A stretch of 64,000 nt of DNA from Sinohyriopsis cumingii (GCA_028554795.2 CM068839.1:89934182-89998181); one strand, 5' to 3'; positions 37,686-47,233 are shown, numbered from the stretch's first letter. The notes: a model not told the origin generated them from the letters alone. Translations and numbers: made by a program.

Positions 37686-37822
37686 GAACCATGTGGCAAA
37701 ACTGGTGCTTGCTGGGGTCAATTGTATTCTGCCTACCAGTGCTGTTCTTTCTGAGGGACCGCTTCAACCGACTTGAAGTAGATGAGGGAAGGACTAAAAC
37801 AACAGCAGATCCCCTCCCTTAA
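37686..37822 (+). CDS. SLC49A4: SLC49A4-like terminal exon; TM12 and C-tail
   Basis: The acceptor TATTTCTGCAG is followed by a two-base carry-in that pairs with the one-base carry-out of exon 21582-21764. The exon encodes WQNWCLLGS, a TM12 helix, and a short cytosolic tail FLRDRFNRLEVDE ending in TAA. DIRC2 proteins end in the same way (W-x-N-W-C helix, then an R-x-x-x-R-L tail). An AATAAA overlaps the stop (37821-37826) and another lies near 38368. The preceding intron is ~15.9 kb, mostly satellite and repeat DNA. Confidence 0.78.
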
Positions 37823-39237
37823 TAAACTTTTAAATCTTGAAATACATGAGACAAAGACTACAACAACAGATATTTACCAGTACTGTTGTTTTTTGCATCT
37901 ACACCAAGCCATACTAACAGGTTTAATCGTATAGCTGCATGTAGAAATTGATTAATCATGAATTGACCGGGTACAAGCGCAATATATTTGACAGTGTAAT
38001 TGTGATAATTGTTCTCAAATCATATAATGCAGTGAAATCCTGCTTTAGTATAATTTGTTATAGCACAAATTTGGATATAACACAATTGTGGCATGGTTCC
38101 CCAAAATTTGTATACTTGTGAATCCTTACAAAATTAAATATTTATTCAAAGGACAAGGACAAAAACTAATTAGTAAAAAGTTAATTATTATTATGGGGAA
38201 AGATCAATTCGGATATAACGCAATCATAGCATGGTTTCTAAAATTTTCAAATGATTTCACCAATTATATGAAGAAGTGAAAAGTTTTATGCCAAGAGTTT
38301 GATTTAATAATTTGGCTTGATGCAGAGAAACAAACATTGTCTTATTAGTGCATCTTTCTTGATATGAATAAAGTTGTTCAAGGTTTCTATTTGTGAAAAT
38401 TCATTTCCAATTTGTCAGTAGTTAATCACTACCTCATCATCTTAGCTTAGTTTTTGAAAAGGTCAGCTCATTAAAATGCTGATTGGTGTTAATCTTATTA
38501 TTACTGAACTATGAACATTAAAGTCAGTAAATCTTCCGTTTTTACATTCTGTGTAAAATTGTTGCTGAAAGGATAAAAAAGTTTCTTATATGAATTTATA
38601 AATCAGTTGATTTTAGTAATTGCTAATCATCAAAGTTGATCTCAAAACTAAAAATTGTTCAAATTATGGGACAATGATTTATTAGGAGAAAAAAACAAAG
38701 AAAAAATACAAGAAAGCCACCAATACACAAACATGGTTTTGTGTTGTTATCAATCATTAATAGTGATCAGTAGTGAATACTATTCTCCATTTCCTGTAGA
38801 AATGACCTCATTGATCCATAACACTTATTCTTGCTGTAGTCATTCAAACTAATAGGGGTCAAAGTTTTAATTAGTGGGTATTTACAACTGATAATGGGAT
38901 ACACAAATGTAAAGCTTTTACTGTTCAAGAGAAGCTTGAAGCCTGCGGAAAGATTATGTCCAGAGTCAAACTAATGCAATTAGCTTTGAGATTTAGTGGT
39001 TACAAGTCAAATCATATAATGTGGTGGTCTAAAAATGATTCTTACCCAGATTTATAAATCATTTAATTTACCTACCATTTAAAGGAAAAACAATAGCTTA
39101 TTGATTCTTTTCAATCAACAGCTATAAGTACTGGCTGAAACAAGTTTATGGATCAAATTGTCTGCAGCATTGGTCATTGCCGCACTCATGTAAAACAATC
39201 CCTACCCTCTTTCCTCTTAACCCTTTTTATTTTGCAG

Positions 39238-39350
39238 CTTCAGGTCATTCACATATACACAGGGAACTGTCCATCCAGTGTCAATACTGGTTGGAACAAA
39301 ACCATTAAAGCTATAGGAGATTTTTGCTCTGCAGTCATGCAAAGTCATAG
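39238..39350 (+). CDS. Possible internal exon of an unidentified gene
   Basis: A 113-nt open stretch after a strong pyrimidine tract (TTCCTCTTAACCC ... TTTTGCAG) and before AG/GTAAAG. It encodes a cysteine-containing sequence with GNCPSSVNTGWNKTIKAIG. I do not recognise the family. No second exon with matching phase is visible nearby, so this may be chance. Confidence 0.25.
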
Positions 39351-39937
39351 GTAAAGAATAAATGTGAATACTGTTTTTTTTTTTAAATAATTTTTTCCCC
39401 CTGTCCTTTAGAGAATAGCTTAACGTTTTTTAAGGAACTTGCTCAGATCCCACACAATTGAATGGTTTACTCCCAAATTGGGTTCAGGCAAAACTGCCTG
39501 AAAACACACCTCTTGAATTCTCATTGCAATAGCACTACTAGGTCAATACCTTTTACCTTTATCAGCTTTTCAGATACACACACCTGCTGAATTCTTTTAG
39601 CAAGAGTATTGGAAGGTCAATACCTTTGACCTTCTGTATGAATTTTCAGCTCAAGTACATGTATCATTGAAGCCTTTGTAGAAGCTCCCAATGCATTTTA
39701 TTGTCAGTCAGAAATCAAATCCTTGGACCACATTTAGCAAATAAAAATTGTACAGAAAAGCCACCTATGTGAATGTACTTACAAGAAGTGAAATGTCAGA
39801 ATTTGAATGGACCAAGCAAATTTTTTTATTAAAGAAATCATGCATCTTTATGGACATTTTTGATGCAATAACTATTATGGATAAAAATAGATTTGACTGG
39901 TGAGCATCATGCTCAACTATTTTTGTGCTTATGTTGC

Positions 39938-39941
<4 letters not shown>

Positions 39942-40023
<82 letters not shown>
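39942..40023. repeat. (TA)n microsatellite
   Basis: ~80-bp TA run; the open frames of alternating Y and I are artefacts. Confidence 0.92.
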
Positions 40024-40028
<5 letters not shown>

Positions 40029-40399
40029 ATAAATAAGTAATAACTGTTCTAAGTTCTTCTTGTTTAATATGGAGCAAGTTGATAGCCAAGTCAATGAAGT
40101 CCATTGTATTTGAACCACTTATACACTTCTATTCTCCCCCCTCTTTTAAGGGGGTATGCACCATTTTCTACAGCTGATTTTTTCAGCTATAGCATGACAT
40201 GGTACACAACACAATATCATTTTGTGGACCCCAAACATCATGCTATATTGGGGTTCCACTGTAGCATGGTGCAGTTTTTTGTCTCAGTATCACACATGGT
40301 AAAAACCTTTGAACCCAATCAATTCAGAGAGTAGTTTTTCCATCCAATTTGTTTCATTCTTGATGTTGAGCCATTATTGTTAATCCTTCGATCTGAAAG

Positions 40400-40966
40400 A
40401 TGATCATGGCATTACAGACTGGTTTGGTTTCTGTGAGTACTTGAATGGCAAAACAGGCCAATTTGTGATGTGAACTCTCTGTACCACACTTTACAGGATA
40501 TGCAATTTGGGTTTGCTGTGAACTGTCTGTACCACACTTTACAGGATATGCAATTTGGGTTTGCTTGATCAATAAAGGATATGCTGAAGTTCTGGGATTC
40601 CCGCTGCTGACATTTCCGCACTGTCTCTGCAATTATCATCCATTCAAAGCCTGTAGCTCCAGTATGAATGAGATGCCACCAGATGGAGCAGTCCTGTGAG
40701 CAATTATCCCAAGACTCAAGGTTAGTGTTAGGTGTTTCAGGGATGACTTTAGGGAATCTTTGAAGTGTTTATTCTGACCACGCTGATATCACCATCTCTC
40801 CTTTAGTAGACCTTTTTCACTTGTCTGACATCCTGGTGACATGACCTGACCATCTCAACTGTGATGTCATAAGTCGATGATAGAAATGCCTGCCCATGTC
40901 AAAAACTCAGTGTCTGGGACCCTATCATGAAATCTTATTGTTGCCAGTTTCCATAGGCAGCCCATG
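40400..40966 (-). pseudogene. LINE endonuclease/reverse-transcriptase C-terminus, decayed
   Basis: Minus-strand fragments contain the LINE ORF2 C-terminal hallmark LRWSGHVTRM (~40850), then a degenerate region and a W..N/W...I.TGA.GFE-like segment. They end in a C2H2-like motif with SQIGLFCHSSTH, as in many invertebrate non-LTR elements. A ~48-bp stretch (about 40467-40565) is tandemly duplicated. Stops and frameshifts throughout. The older virus element begins immediately beside it at 40968. Confidence 0.65.
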
Positions 40967-40967
40967 G

Positions 40968-41223
40968 AGCAGCAGAGAGGGCGAACAGACCAATAGTCAA
41001 AAATGGTCGAAAAACTAAAAATAACCCTTCCTACAAACGAAGAAAAAAAAAAAGCATCGACACAAATTTAACCAAAAGCATCGACACAGATTAAAACAAA
41101 AATAAATCTTCCAAAAGATTTCTCAAATTGGTGTTACTTTACCGTCATTGTCTTTTTTGTTCGTAGGAAGGGTTATTTTACTGCAATAAACACTTTACTG
41201 AGGTCACGCCCTCTCTGCTGCTA
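40968..41223. repeat. ITR of fossil 2
   Basis: Starts AGCAGCAGAGAGGGCGAACA and ends CACGCCCTCTCTGCTGCT, so it carries the motif inverted at both ends. Inner arms AAAATAACCCTTCCTAC at 41017 and the complement at 41161-41180 make the unit largely foldable. Its two flanks (CATGG and ATTAA) do not match, so it is an element end, not a solo MITE. Confidence 0.85.
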
Positions 41224-41231
41224 TTAATTTA

Positions 41232-41880
41232 TCCAAATATTTTATCAAGACCCACATGATATCTTGTTCTTGGATCATGTAAATTTATCGTTATAAATCC
41301 GTGTGCAACTTGAGCTCGTGAAAAGAAATTTCTGAATTTATTATAATCCATGTCACCACCACACCAAGTTTGATGAATATTTCACAACGTATGCGTGTCT
41401 ACACCATTAAACACAACTAAAATATTACAGTTATCTCCGATCACTTTTGGAATTTGTGTATATTGCTGACTAACATAGATCACATCTGTATTTTTATGTC
41501 TTCCTCGAGAAAATATCCTGGCTGGATTTGATTGTTTGTCTAGCATCACATCATCATACACAACTAAATTATTAATAAACCCATCAAGATCATCTACGGA
41601 CGGTGCTTCATCAATATCTGTTATAAAATCAATAATATCATTTTTTTCTTCATTTATTAATCTTGCATTTTCGTTAAAGTCTTTTAATACTTCATAACAT
41701 CTCTGATCATCAACGGATGGTGCTACCAGATATAATTTATCCCATTTCAACCATCTCATTATCAAACTGAGTAATAGTTGCGTCTTACCCAATCCAGATA
41801 GTCCTATGATAATCATTCTGATGGAATTTGGTAACGCAGGGTGGTGGTTAACTGGCTCTCATCGCCGAGTTGCTGAGAAA
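41232..41880 (-). pseudogene. Packaging ATPase (fossil 2)
   Basis: Minus-strand homologue of the ATPase at 56591-57253, with an open core at 41382-41816. The P-loop has changed to GLSGLGKT. Walker B (NLVVYDDVM) and the RGRHKNTDVIYV segment are kept. The frame is lost after HTL (~41380) and near the N-terminus (~41830-41870). Confidence 0.85.
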
Positions 41881-41907
41881 TCAATTATATCCATATATTT
41901 TATAACA

Positions 41908-42409
41908 TGAATCTATATTGTTTACGCTGTAGAGTTAAAACTCCAACTACTGATTTAGCTATGGTTACAACAAAAAATAAAAAATAGCGTATGGTGGAAA
42001 GTGTACTGTATGCAGTAGAAAGAAATTTTCGTTTTTACCTAATAAGCGCGGTGGTGATATTGCTGAATTGATGTCAAAGTTTCTGGGTACTCCATGGGCT
42101 AAATACCCAGGAGAAAAACATCTACCAGGATATAATTATTGTGGTCCCGGAACTCGACTTGATATCAGACTTGATAATCAGGATCAACCAAAACCAGGTG
42201 AGTATCCTATAAACGATATTGGTCGAGCTTGTCATGTTCATGATGTAGTGTATAAAAGTGAAAATCTACAAGACAGGCATATCGCAGATGTGAAATTAAT
42301 TCATGCGTTAAATTCTATAAAAAATAAAAATATAAGAGAAAAATTAGCTAACTGGTTAGTAAGATCTGCGATGAAAGGTAAATTAGCGCTAGGTGCTGGT
42401 AATATATAA
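41908..42409 (+). pseudogene. Zinc ribbon-PLA2 protein (fossil 2)
   Basis: Begins MNLYCLRCRV (C-x2-C ribbon half) at ~41908. A frame break near 41987 precedes the second C-x2-C and the PLA2 domain, which is open from 42068: LPGYNYCGPGTRLD (Ca-binding loop) and ACHVHDVVY (His-Asp catalytic pair). In this copy ribbon and PLA2 were evidently one gene. Same order as in the young element, inverse strand. Confidence 0.8.
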
Positions 42410-42410
42410 A

Positions 42411-42705
42411 TGGAGTCTATTTATTATAGTCCAAGGGGATACTAGAGAGGCAGAGCAGCAATTATCAAACTCGCTGACGCAGCAAATGTTACGCATTCTA
42501 CTGCTGAAGCGTGGTTATCCATATCCAGGCAAGCGATATGGCAAATTTACCTACCACCACCGAAATGAATTCAGTACGCGTATTTTGATGTTAGTGTTCC
42601 TAATGAAGTGCATCAAGCAGATATTTTATTTTTACCACATGGTGCTGTACGTAGAAAAACATACAAGTACGTGCTAACTGTCGTTGATGTTGCAAGTAGA
42701 TATAA
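42411..42705 (+). pseudogene. Integrase, 5' part (fossil 2), split by the young element
   Basis: Starts MESIYYSPRGY with an in-frame stop shortly after, then retains segments parallel to the intact integrase up to TVVDVASRYK, where the young element begins at 42706. The first catalytic Asp region (QADILF) is present. The remainder resumes at 57530. Confidence 0.85.
42701..42705. repeat. Target-site duplication TATAA (left)
   Basis: TATAA precedes the left ITR and recurs at 57530-57534. Removing the element and one copy restores the integrase frame of the host fossil across the junction. Confidence 0.88.
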
Positions 42706-42950
42706 AGCAGCAGAGGGGGCGAATCCGACAACTTTTTAGACAAAATTTGATTGAGGCTTTAAAACGACAAATAGAGCCTTCCTTCGAAATCTCACTTTTC
42801 GAACAAAAAAAAAATAAAGTCTCCGTTTGGCAAATGGAGCCTTAGCGTTTTTTACTCGAAAACGCTATATTTCGCCACAACATCTCGTTGGTGTTTTCCC
42901 GTGGTAATCATCGGGCGTCCCGCGTCGATGTCATCGCCCCCTCTGCTGCT
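42706..42950. repeat. Left ITR of the young element
   Basis: Starts AGCAGCAGAGGGGGCGAATC and ends CATCGCCCCCTCTGCTGCT. The right ITR is its reverse complement apart from one G in the G run. Three internal hairpins: TTCGAAA/TTTTCGAA, CTCCGTTT/AAATGGAG and AGCGTTTT/AAAACGCT. Confidence 0.95.
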
Positions 42951-43800
42951 ATGATCTTACAAACAGAGTGATCACTAACTCCTCCTCTTGCAGATCAATT
43001 AGGTTATTTGACTGATCGGTAAGTCTGAAATTAATTCTCGTTAAAAGCCGATTATGGCATCGCATATAGACCGGATTAATCGGACTCTCAATGATCAAAA
43101 ATCCCGGAGGGGCTGTTGGTGAAAACGAATAAAGGATATACCCCTGTTGAGCTTGATTTGATTGCTTGGTATCCACCTGGTAACTCCCTTCGATAACATC
43201 ACACACCAGATTGATTGCTATCACCGATGCAATATTTACGTTGTATGGAGCAATATGCCTACCACCATCTCCGTTATCGTATCTGAGGATAGTTGATGGG
43301 GGGGCGTCCGCGGGTGGATTCTTAGGCCATCCTAGTGTGGTTCTTATTGAACTGTTATAAATATCAACCATATACCCCGGTGTGCTTATTTCAATCGTCG
43401 ACGATAACGTCGGTTCATGAACCGTAATAGCGATTTTTGATTCTTTTCCTGTGATCGATTTTATTCTGCGTTGAAATTCCTTATTGATTTGTTCTATTTG
43501 GTATGACCCAGTTGGTATTGTAACCTCCTTCCAGTCTGGGGTTCCATCGGGTTTATTTGTCCATGCAAAAACCAGCGAGTTATTAGGTTGTTGTCCGTTA
43601 AATGCGTCCGCTCGGATATTAGGCCAACTGTGATATATTCGCAATTTTGCCAGCGCTATTTCCTTCACTGGAACCGGTGATGGAAAGTTCACACTGAATT
43701 CGGGTTTCGTTGATGTCACTGATATCATACTTGTTTGTACCGGAGTGGTGTTCTCCGCGATCCGTTGAAGCAACTGAAACCCTTCGGGGTTCAGCGACAT
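42949..43800 (-). CDS. Minor capsid / penton-like protein
   Basis: 283 aa. The central and C-terminal parts are beta-rich. An N-terminal F-x-V-N-F-P-S-P-V segment is followed by E-I-A-L-A-K-L-R-I-Y-H-S-W-P-N-I, a pattern I associate with the single-jelly-roll minor capsid proteins of Polinton-like viruses. The C-terminus (INFRLTD...IDLQEEELVITLFV) also fits those families. It is the last gene of the minus-strand capsid set, and its stop codon overlaps the inner edge of the left ITR. ATG at 43800 follows AATAATAATA. Assignment as the vertex protein is inference from pattern and context. Confidence 0.65.
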   Translation of the reverse strand: MSLNPEGFQLLQRIAENTTPVQTSMISVTSTKPEFSVNFPSPVPVKEIALAKLRIYHSWPNIRADAFNGQQPNNSLVFAWTNKPDGTPDWKEVTIPTGSYQIEQINKEFQRRIKSITGKESKIAITVHEPTLSSTIEISTPGYMVDIYNSSIRTTLGWPKNPPADAPPSTILRYDNGDGGRHIAPYNVNIASVIAINLVCDVIEGSYQVDTKQSNQAQQGYILYSFSPTAPPGFLIIESPINPVYMRCHNRLLTRINFRLTDQSNNLIDLQEEELVITLFVRS

Positions 43801-43859
43801 TATTATTATTCGTTGTCTTTAGTGTCTAATTTCAGCAACCAGGTGGTTCCGGCTTCCAG

Positions 43860-44342
43860 TTAAAAATCCTCGATTTTTGACATCGCGGAGCTATACAACT
43901 GGACCATCGTGGAGAATTCAACATCGGATACGAACAAATTATCAATCGATAATGAGATCAACCCGGATAATTTCGAGTATGCGTCGGATACTATTTGATG
44001 TTTTACTGTATACTCATTGAGTTTTTTCTGAAAACACGATGATATCTTTCTAGTGATTGCGTTGGCGACTCCAGCAACTGTTGTCATCGCGGAGACAGCG
44101 ATTGGAACAGCGATCGGGGCTATCGTGGTCACCGTGGATAAAATAACACCGGTGCCAGCTACTATACCCGACACCGAGTACACGACCGCGTCGATGGCGG
44201 TTATTTTACGACGGTATTTTTTTATTTTTGCACGGTATTGTTCGGAAAGCGTTTTTAAGTTCGCGGAGAATTCTTTTGCGGTATCGAATCGATATTGATG
44301 TGACGTCGGTGATACCTCTGATTCAATTACCCTGGTGGTCAT
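43860..44342 (-). CDS. Small protein with a hydrophobic hairpin
   Basis: 160 aa. After a basic, helical N-terminal half (RAKIKKYRRK), residues ~50-95 form two hydrophobic, Gly/Ala/Val/Thr-rich segments, possibly a membrane hairpin. A further helical tail follows. It could be a virion membrane-active or assembly protein. The layout (helix, two TM-like segments, helix) also recalls SLATT-type proteins, but I cannot assign it. The shared upstream motif lies at 44363-44373. Confidence 0.6.
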   Translation of the reverse strand: MTTRVIESEVSPTSHQYRFDTAKEFSANLKTLSEQYRAKIKKYRRKITAIDAVVYSVSGIVAGTGVILSTVTTIAPIAVPIAVSAMTTVAGVANAITRKISSCFQKKLNEYTVKHQIVSDAYSKLSGLISLSIDNLFVSDVEFSTMVQLYSSAMSKIEDF

Positions 44343-44362
44343 TTTATTCTAAAAGAGCTAGT

Positions 44363-44373
44363 GTTTTTAATTA
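44363..44373 (-). promoter_or_regulatory. TAATTAAAAAC motif upstream of the 160-aa gene
   Basis: Minus strand, ~21 nt from the ATG at 44342. Overlaps the stop codon of the fibre gene. Confidence 0.45.
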
Positions 44374-46247
44374 CTTAGATTCGCTACAAATTCCACATAC
44401 CATGTGATGTTTGCCCGGGCTAAATTTCCATCAACGGCATAAATTGTAAACTGTTCAGTTGCGTTCTTGTCTATAATTGTTGATATTGTATTGTTAAACC
44501 CGGATGAACTCGACGATAATATATTAAACTGCATCATTGAAACCAGTGTCAATCGGTAAATGCCCTTAACAGTTGCGGTAGTATTTACTGTATTCTGTGT
44601 AGGAGTCCAATCGAATGATCCATGCCGAATTGTGTATACTGTGTTGATGATGTTCTCATGAGGGATTTTTATTTTTTCGAATTGCTCTGCTACTCTCGGT
44701 AGTCCGTCTTTAATCGCTTCAACATCAGTTCCGATTATCTCTATTCTCCGCAAATTCGCGTCTATATTATTCTTGTTCGCTGCAACCCTAGTAATGAGTA
44801 TATCTATTTCCTGTATATGCGCGTCCACATTTTTTTTGTTCGCTGCAACCTTAGTAATGAGTGTATCTATTTCCCGTGTATGCGCGTCCACATCTTTTTT
44901 GTTCGCTGCAACCTTAGTAATGAGTGTATCTATTTCCCGTGTATGCGCGTCCACATCTTTTTTGTTCGCTGCAACCTTAGTAATGAGTGTATCTATTTCC
45001 CGTGTATGCGCGTCCACATCTTTTTTGTTCGCTGCAACATCAGTTTTGACTGTTTCTATTCTCCATTCATGCGCGTCTATATTATTCTTGTTCGCCACAA
45101 TATCAGTTTTGATCGTTCCTATTCTCTGTTCATGCACGTCTATACTTTTTTTATTCGCTACAATATCAGTTTTGATCGTTTCTATTTCCCCTGTATGCGC
45201 GTCTATATTTCTTTTGTTCGCTGCAACATCAAGTTCGATTGTTTCTATTTCCCCTGTATGCGCGTCTATATTCCTTTTGTTCGATGCAACATCAGTTTTG
45301 ATTGTTTTTATTTCCTGTCCATACACGTCTATATTTCTTTTGCTCGTTGCAACATCAGTTTTGATCGTTCCTATTTCCCCTCTATACACGTCTACACTCT
45401 TTTTGTTCGCTTCAATATCAGCTCTGATTGTCATTATGTCCTGTGTATGCGCGTCTATATTCCTTTTGTTCGCTACAATATCAGTTTTGATTGTTTCTAT
45501 TTTCCGTCCATGCGAGTCTACATTATTTATGATCGTTGCAACATTAGCGCCGATTATTTCTATTTCCCGTTCATGCGCGTCTACACTCCTTTTGTTTGTT
45601 GCAACATCAGTTTTGATTGTTTTTATTTCCTGTCCATACGCAGTGATATCATTTATAGTTGTTGTAATCTCATCCAGCTTGGTATTTTTTTTACCAAAGA
45701 ATTTATCAAAGTTGTCATCGATCCTGTTAACATTTTTTCGCAACGTGTAAAATTGGCCCGACAGCGTTGCAAAATCCAAAATAGTATTCCTTATTGTTGT
45801 AATATTCGGTTCGGTTACCGTCGGGGTCCCGAAAAAACTAGCGGTAGTGAGCTGTATATCGGTGATAGATTTTTTCACCTCGGTGGCAGATTTTTTCACC
45901 TGCGCGTCGAGTTCGGTCACCGATCTATCCAACCTTATAAAACCGTCTTTGACTAATGTTACCGCCGATATATGTTCACCCGGTTTGAGTCGTCCGTCGC
46001 CGGTATACAACGCGATAGTGTCCTCGGCGGCATCACGCTGTCGTGTTAAAACATCATCCAGGGACACATTACTGGATTTCAATTTACCCTGGCGGTCTTG
46101 AAATACGACTATTTCACCTGGGTCAACACTGGTTAAATTCAACGTATCGGCGATTTCATCCTCGATTAGTTTTTTTATGTCATCGGTGGCGAGCGTTTCC
46201 GTGGATTCCTTTAGCGCCGAAACCGGTCGTCCCCAAATATCAATCAT
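44367..46247 (-). CDS. Fibre-like coiled-coil protein
   Basis: 626 aa. An N-terminal ~200-residue region precedes about thirteen 21-residue repeats of the form A-N-K-x-x-(I/V)-D-A-H-x-x-E-I-x-T-(I/L), three heptads each, ending about residue 500. A ~110-residue C-terminal domain then shows beta-rich sequence (FDWTPTQNTVNTTATV, ANITWYVEFV), plausibly a trimeric knob. The layout (shaft plus C-terminal head) matches a host-attachment fibre. This is inferred from architecture, not homology. Gene size and repeat number may vary between copies. Confidence 0.6.
   Translation of the reverse strand: MIDIWGRPVSALKESTETLATDDIKKLIEDEIADTLNLTSVDPGEIVVFQDRQGKLKSSNVSLDDVLTRQRDAAEDTIALYTGDGRLKPGEHISAVTLVKDGFIRLDRSVTELDAQVKKSATEVKKSITDIQLTTASFFGTPTVTEPNITTIRNTILDFATLSGQFYTLRKNVNRIDDNFDKFFGKKNTKLDEITTTINDITAYGQEIKTIKTDVATNKRSVDAHEREIEIIGANVATIINNVDSHGRKIETIKTDIVANKRNIDAHTQDIMTIRADIEANKKSVDVYRGEIGTIKTDVATSKRNIDVYGQEIKTIKTDVASNKRNIDAHTGEIETIELDVAANKRNIDAHTGEIETIKTDIVANKKSIDVHEQRIGTIKTDIVANKNNIDAHEWRIETVKTDVAANKKDVDAHTREIDTLITKVAANKKDVDAHTREIDTLITKVAANKKDVDAHTREIDTLITKVAANKKNVDAHIQEIDILITRVAANKNNIDANLRRIEIIGTDVEAIKDGLPRVAEQFEKIKIPHENIINTVYTIRHGSFDWTPTQNTVNTTATVKGIYRLTLVSMMQFNILSSSSSGFNNTISTIIDKNATEQFTIYAVDGNLARANITWYVEFVANLSN
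44810..45062. repeat. 63-bp coding repeats in the fibre gene
   Basis: Three almost perfect consecutive 63-bp units (CGTGTATGCGCGTCCACATC ... TTAGTAATGAGTGTATCTAT) followed by more diverged ones to ~45640. They encode the 21-residue shaft repeats. The near-identical block indicates recent expansion. Confidence 0.85.
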
Positions 46248-46269
46248 CGTTATTGTAAAAAAAAACGGC

Positions 46270-46280
46270 GTTTCTAATTA
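46270..46280 (-). promoter_or_regulatory. TAATTAGAAAC motif upstream of the fibre gene
   Basis: Minus strand, 23 nt from ATG 46247. Overlaps the protease stop codon. Confidence 0.45.
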
Positions 46281-46771
46281 ACCCGCCGGGCCTCTACGAC
46301 CCCACTAGTGTATTCGTTTACAACTACATGAGGTGGTTTTCGCGATGATGAAATCGCCTCGAGTACGTTCAATGCCTCACGGCCACATATCGGCGGGTCG
46401 CTTAATCGCTGTGTTGGCAACGTGGAATAAAACGCCCGGGCTGAACACGCCCGGATATACCGCATGAACTCGTTTGGCGGGGCTAACCCGTATGAATCAA
46501 AATAGACGATTGCACGCGGATCAATCGCGTATGCAACCCAATGAGTTCCCGCTCCGGAGGACCCATCGAGGTTAATTATGCCTGTTTCAATATTCCTTGG
46601 TGCCGCCGGTAATTGATCCCTCATAAAAACACCTCTGAAGTTTTTTATCGCTAGCGCGTTTGCGGCGTCTATTAAATCAAAATTAGACATTGGAGTCATT
46701 GACTCAGGAGTCATTGACTCCCGAGTCAATAAACGGTCCCCGGTAGTCTTAGACCCTTTCCCGAGTACCAT
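46274..46771 (-). CDS. Adenain-like (C5) maturation protease
   Basis: 165 aa from ATG 46771, or 138 aa from ATG 46690 (MSNFDLI), which would remove the overlap with the upstream gene. Catalytic pattern, numbered from the longer start: His77 in GTHWVAYAI, Asp92 in VYFDSYG, Gln121, and Cys129 in PPICG. This order (H-D/E-Q-C) and the spacing fit adenovirus-type cysteine proteases, which process capsid precursors. The cluster lies between core protein and fibre. No shared promoter motif is seen just upstream of either start, and the N-terminus contains an odd TRESMTPESMTP repeat. Likely active. Confidence 0.8.
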   Translation of the reverse strand: MVLGKGSKTTGDRLLTRESMTPESMTPMSNFDLIDAANALAIKNFRGVFMRDQLPAAPRNIETGIINLDGSSGAGTHWVAYAIDPRAIVYFDSYGLAPPNEFMRYIRACSARAFYSTLPTQRLSDPPICGREALNVLEAISSSRKPPHVVVNEYTSGVVEARRVN

Positions 46772-47202
46772 GAATACGGGGTTCCCGGTAGTCTTAGACC
46801 CTTTCCGGCCACGGATCGTTTTTTTTTATAGCCTTTCCCGGTTGCCTTCTTCAATGCCATCCCCGCCGCGGTACCAACGGCTCCTAACGCCGCCGCCTTC
46901 GCCACTGCTGGTGCGGCCGCGGCAATCAACGCTGGAATCGCAGCTAACAACGGAAATATCCCGCCGGTCTTTTCCATGTTTTTAATCGCTGCGGCCGAGA
47001 AATCTACCTGAACACCCTTTTTATTCTTCATCGCATTATTGAAATGTTTTATTTGACGCGCCGTCAACGATATCTTATGATTACCACCCGCCATCTGTGA
47101 CGGCTTCAGCGTTATTGTGGTCCCGCACTGTTTAGCCGACTTTGATCGTAATTTCTTGACTTGACCATCAGTCAACTCTACACTGACGACACTATACGAC
47201 AT
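46726..47202 (-). CDS. Small core/membrane-active protein (pX/pVI-like)
   Basis: 158 aa. The N-terminal ~70 residues contain L-T-x-x-Q-x-K-K-L/I segments (VELTDGQVKKL, SLTARQIKHF). A hydrophobic Ala-rich segment at ~85-118 and then a basic GKGYKKKR tail follow. It ends in two copies of GKGLRLPGT. Small proteins with this order and a terminal G-x-G-L-x-L-P-G sequence occur beside the MCP in Polinton-like viruses and recall adenoviral pVI/pX. The DNA encoding the duplicated tail is itself a short direct repeat overlapping the protease start. Function inferred. Confidence 0.6.
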   Translation of the reverse strand: MSYSVVSVELTDGQVKKLRSKSAKQCGTTITLKPSQMAGGNHKISLTARQIKHFNNAMKNKKGVQVDFSAAAIKNMEKTGGIFPLLAAIPALIAAAAPAVAKAAALGAVGTAAGMALKKATGKGYKKKRSVAGKGLRLPGTPYSWYSGKGLRLPGTVY

Positions 47203-47222
47203 TTTATTGTAAACGTGTTTGT

Positions 47223-47233
47223 GCTTTCAATTA
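47223..47233 (-). promoter_or_regulatory. TAATTGAAAGC motif upstream of the core protein
   Basis: Minus strand, ~21 nt from ATG 47202. Overlaps the MCP stop codon. Confidence 0.45.

Larger units (their letters stand above)
37823..40350. other. Downstream of host gene; mostly featureless
   Basis: 3' UTR and intergenic DNA of the transporter gene. Contains ATATAAC-type dispersed repeats at ~38030-38250 and 40190-40265, one exon-like segment (39238-39350) and a long TA run. Confidence 0.5.

Noticed and set aside
40968-41223. Solo MITE
   Set aside because: The flanks CATGG and ATTAA do not match, and the ATPase remnant follows directly, so it is the end of fossil 2.
44773-45956. Plus-strand 325- and 379-aa ORFs with repeats
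   Set aside because: Shadows of the repeated fibre gene on the minus strand; the 63-bp period keeps these frames open.
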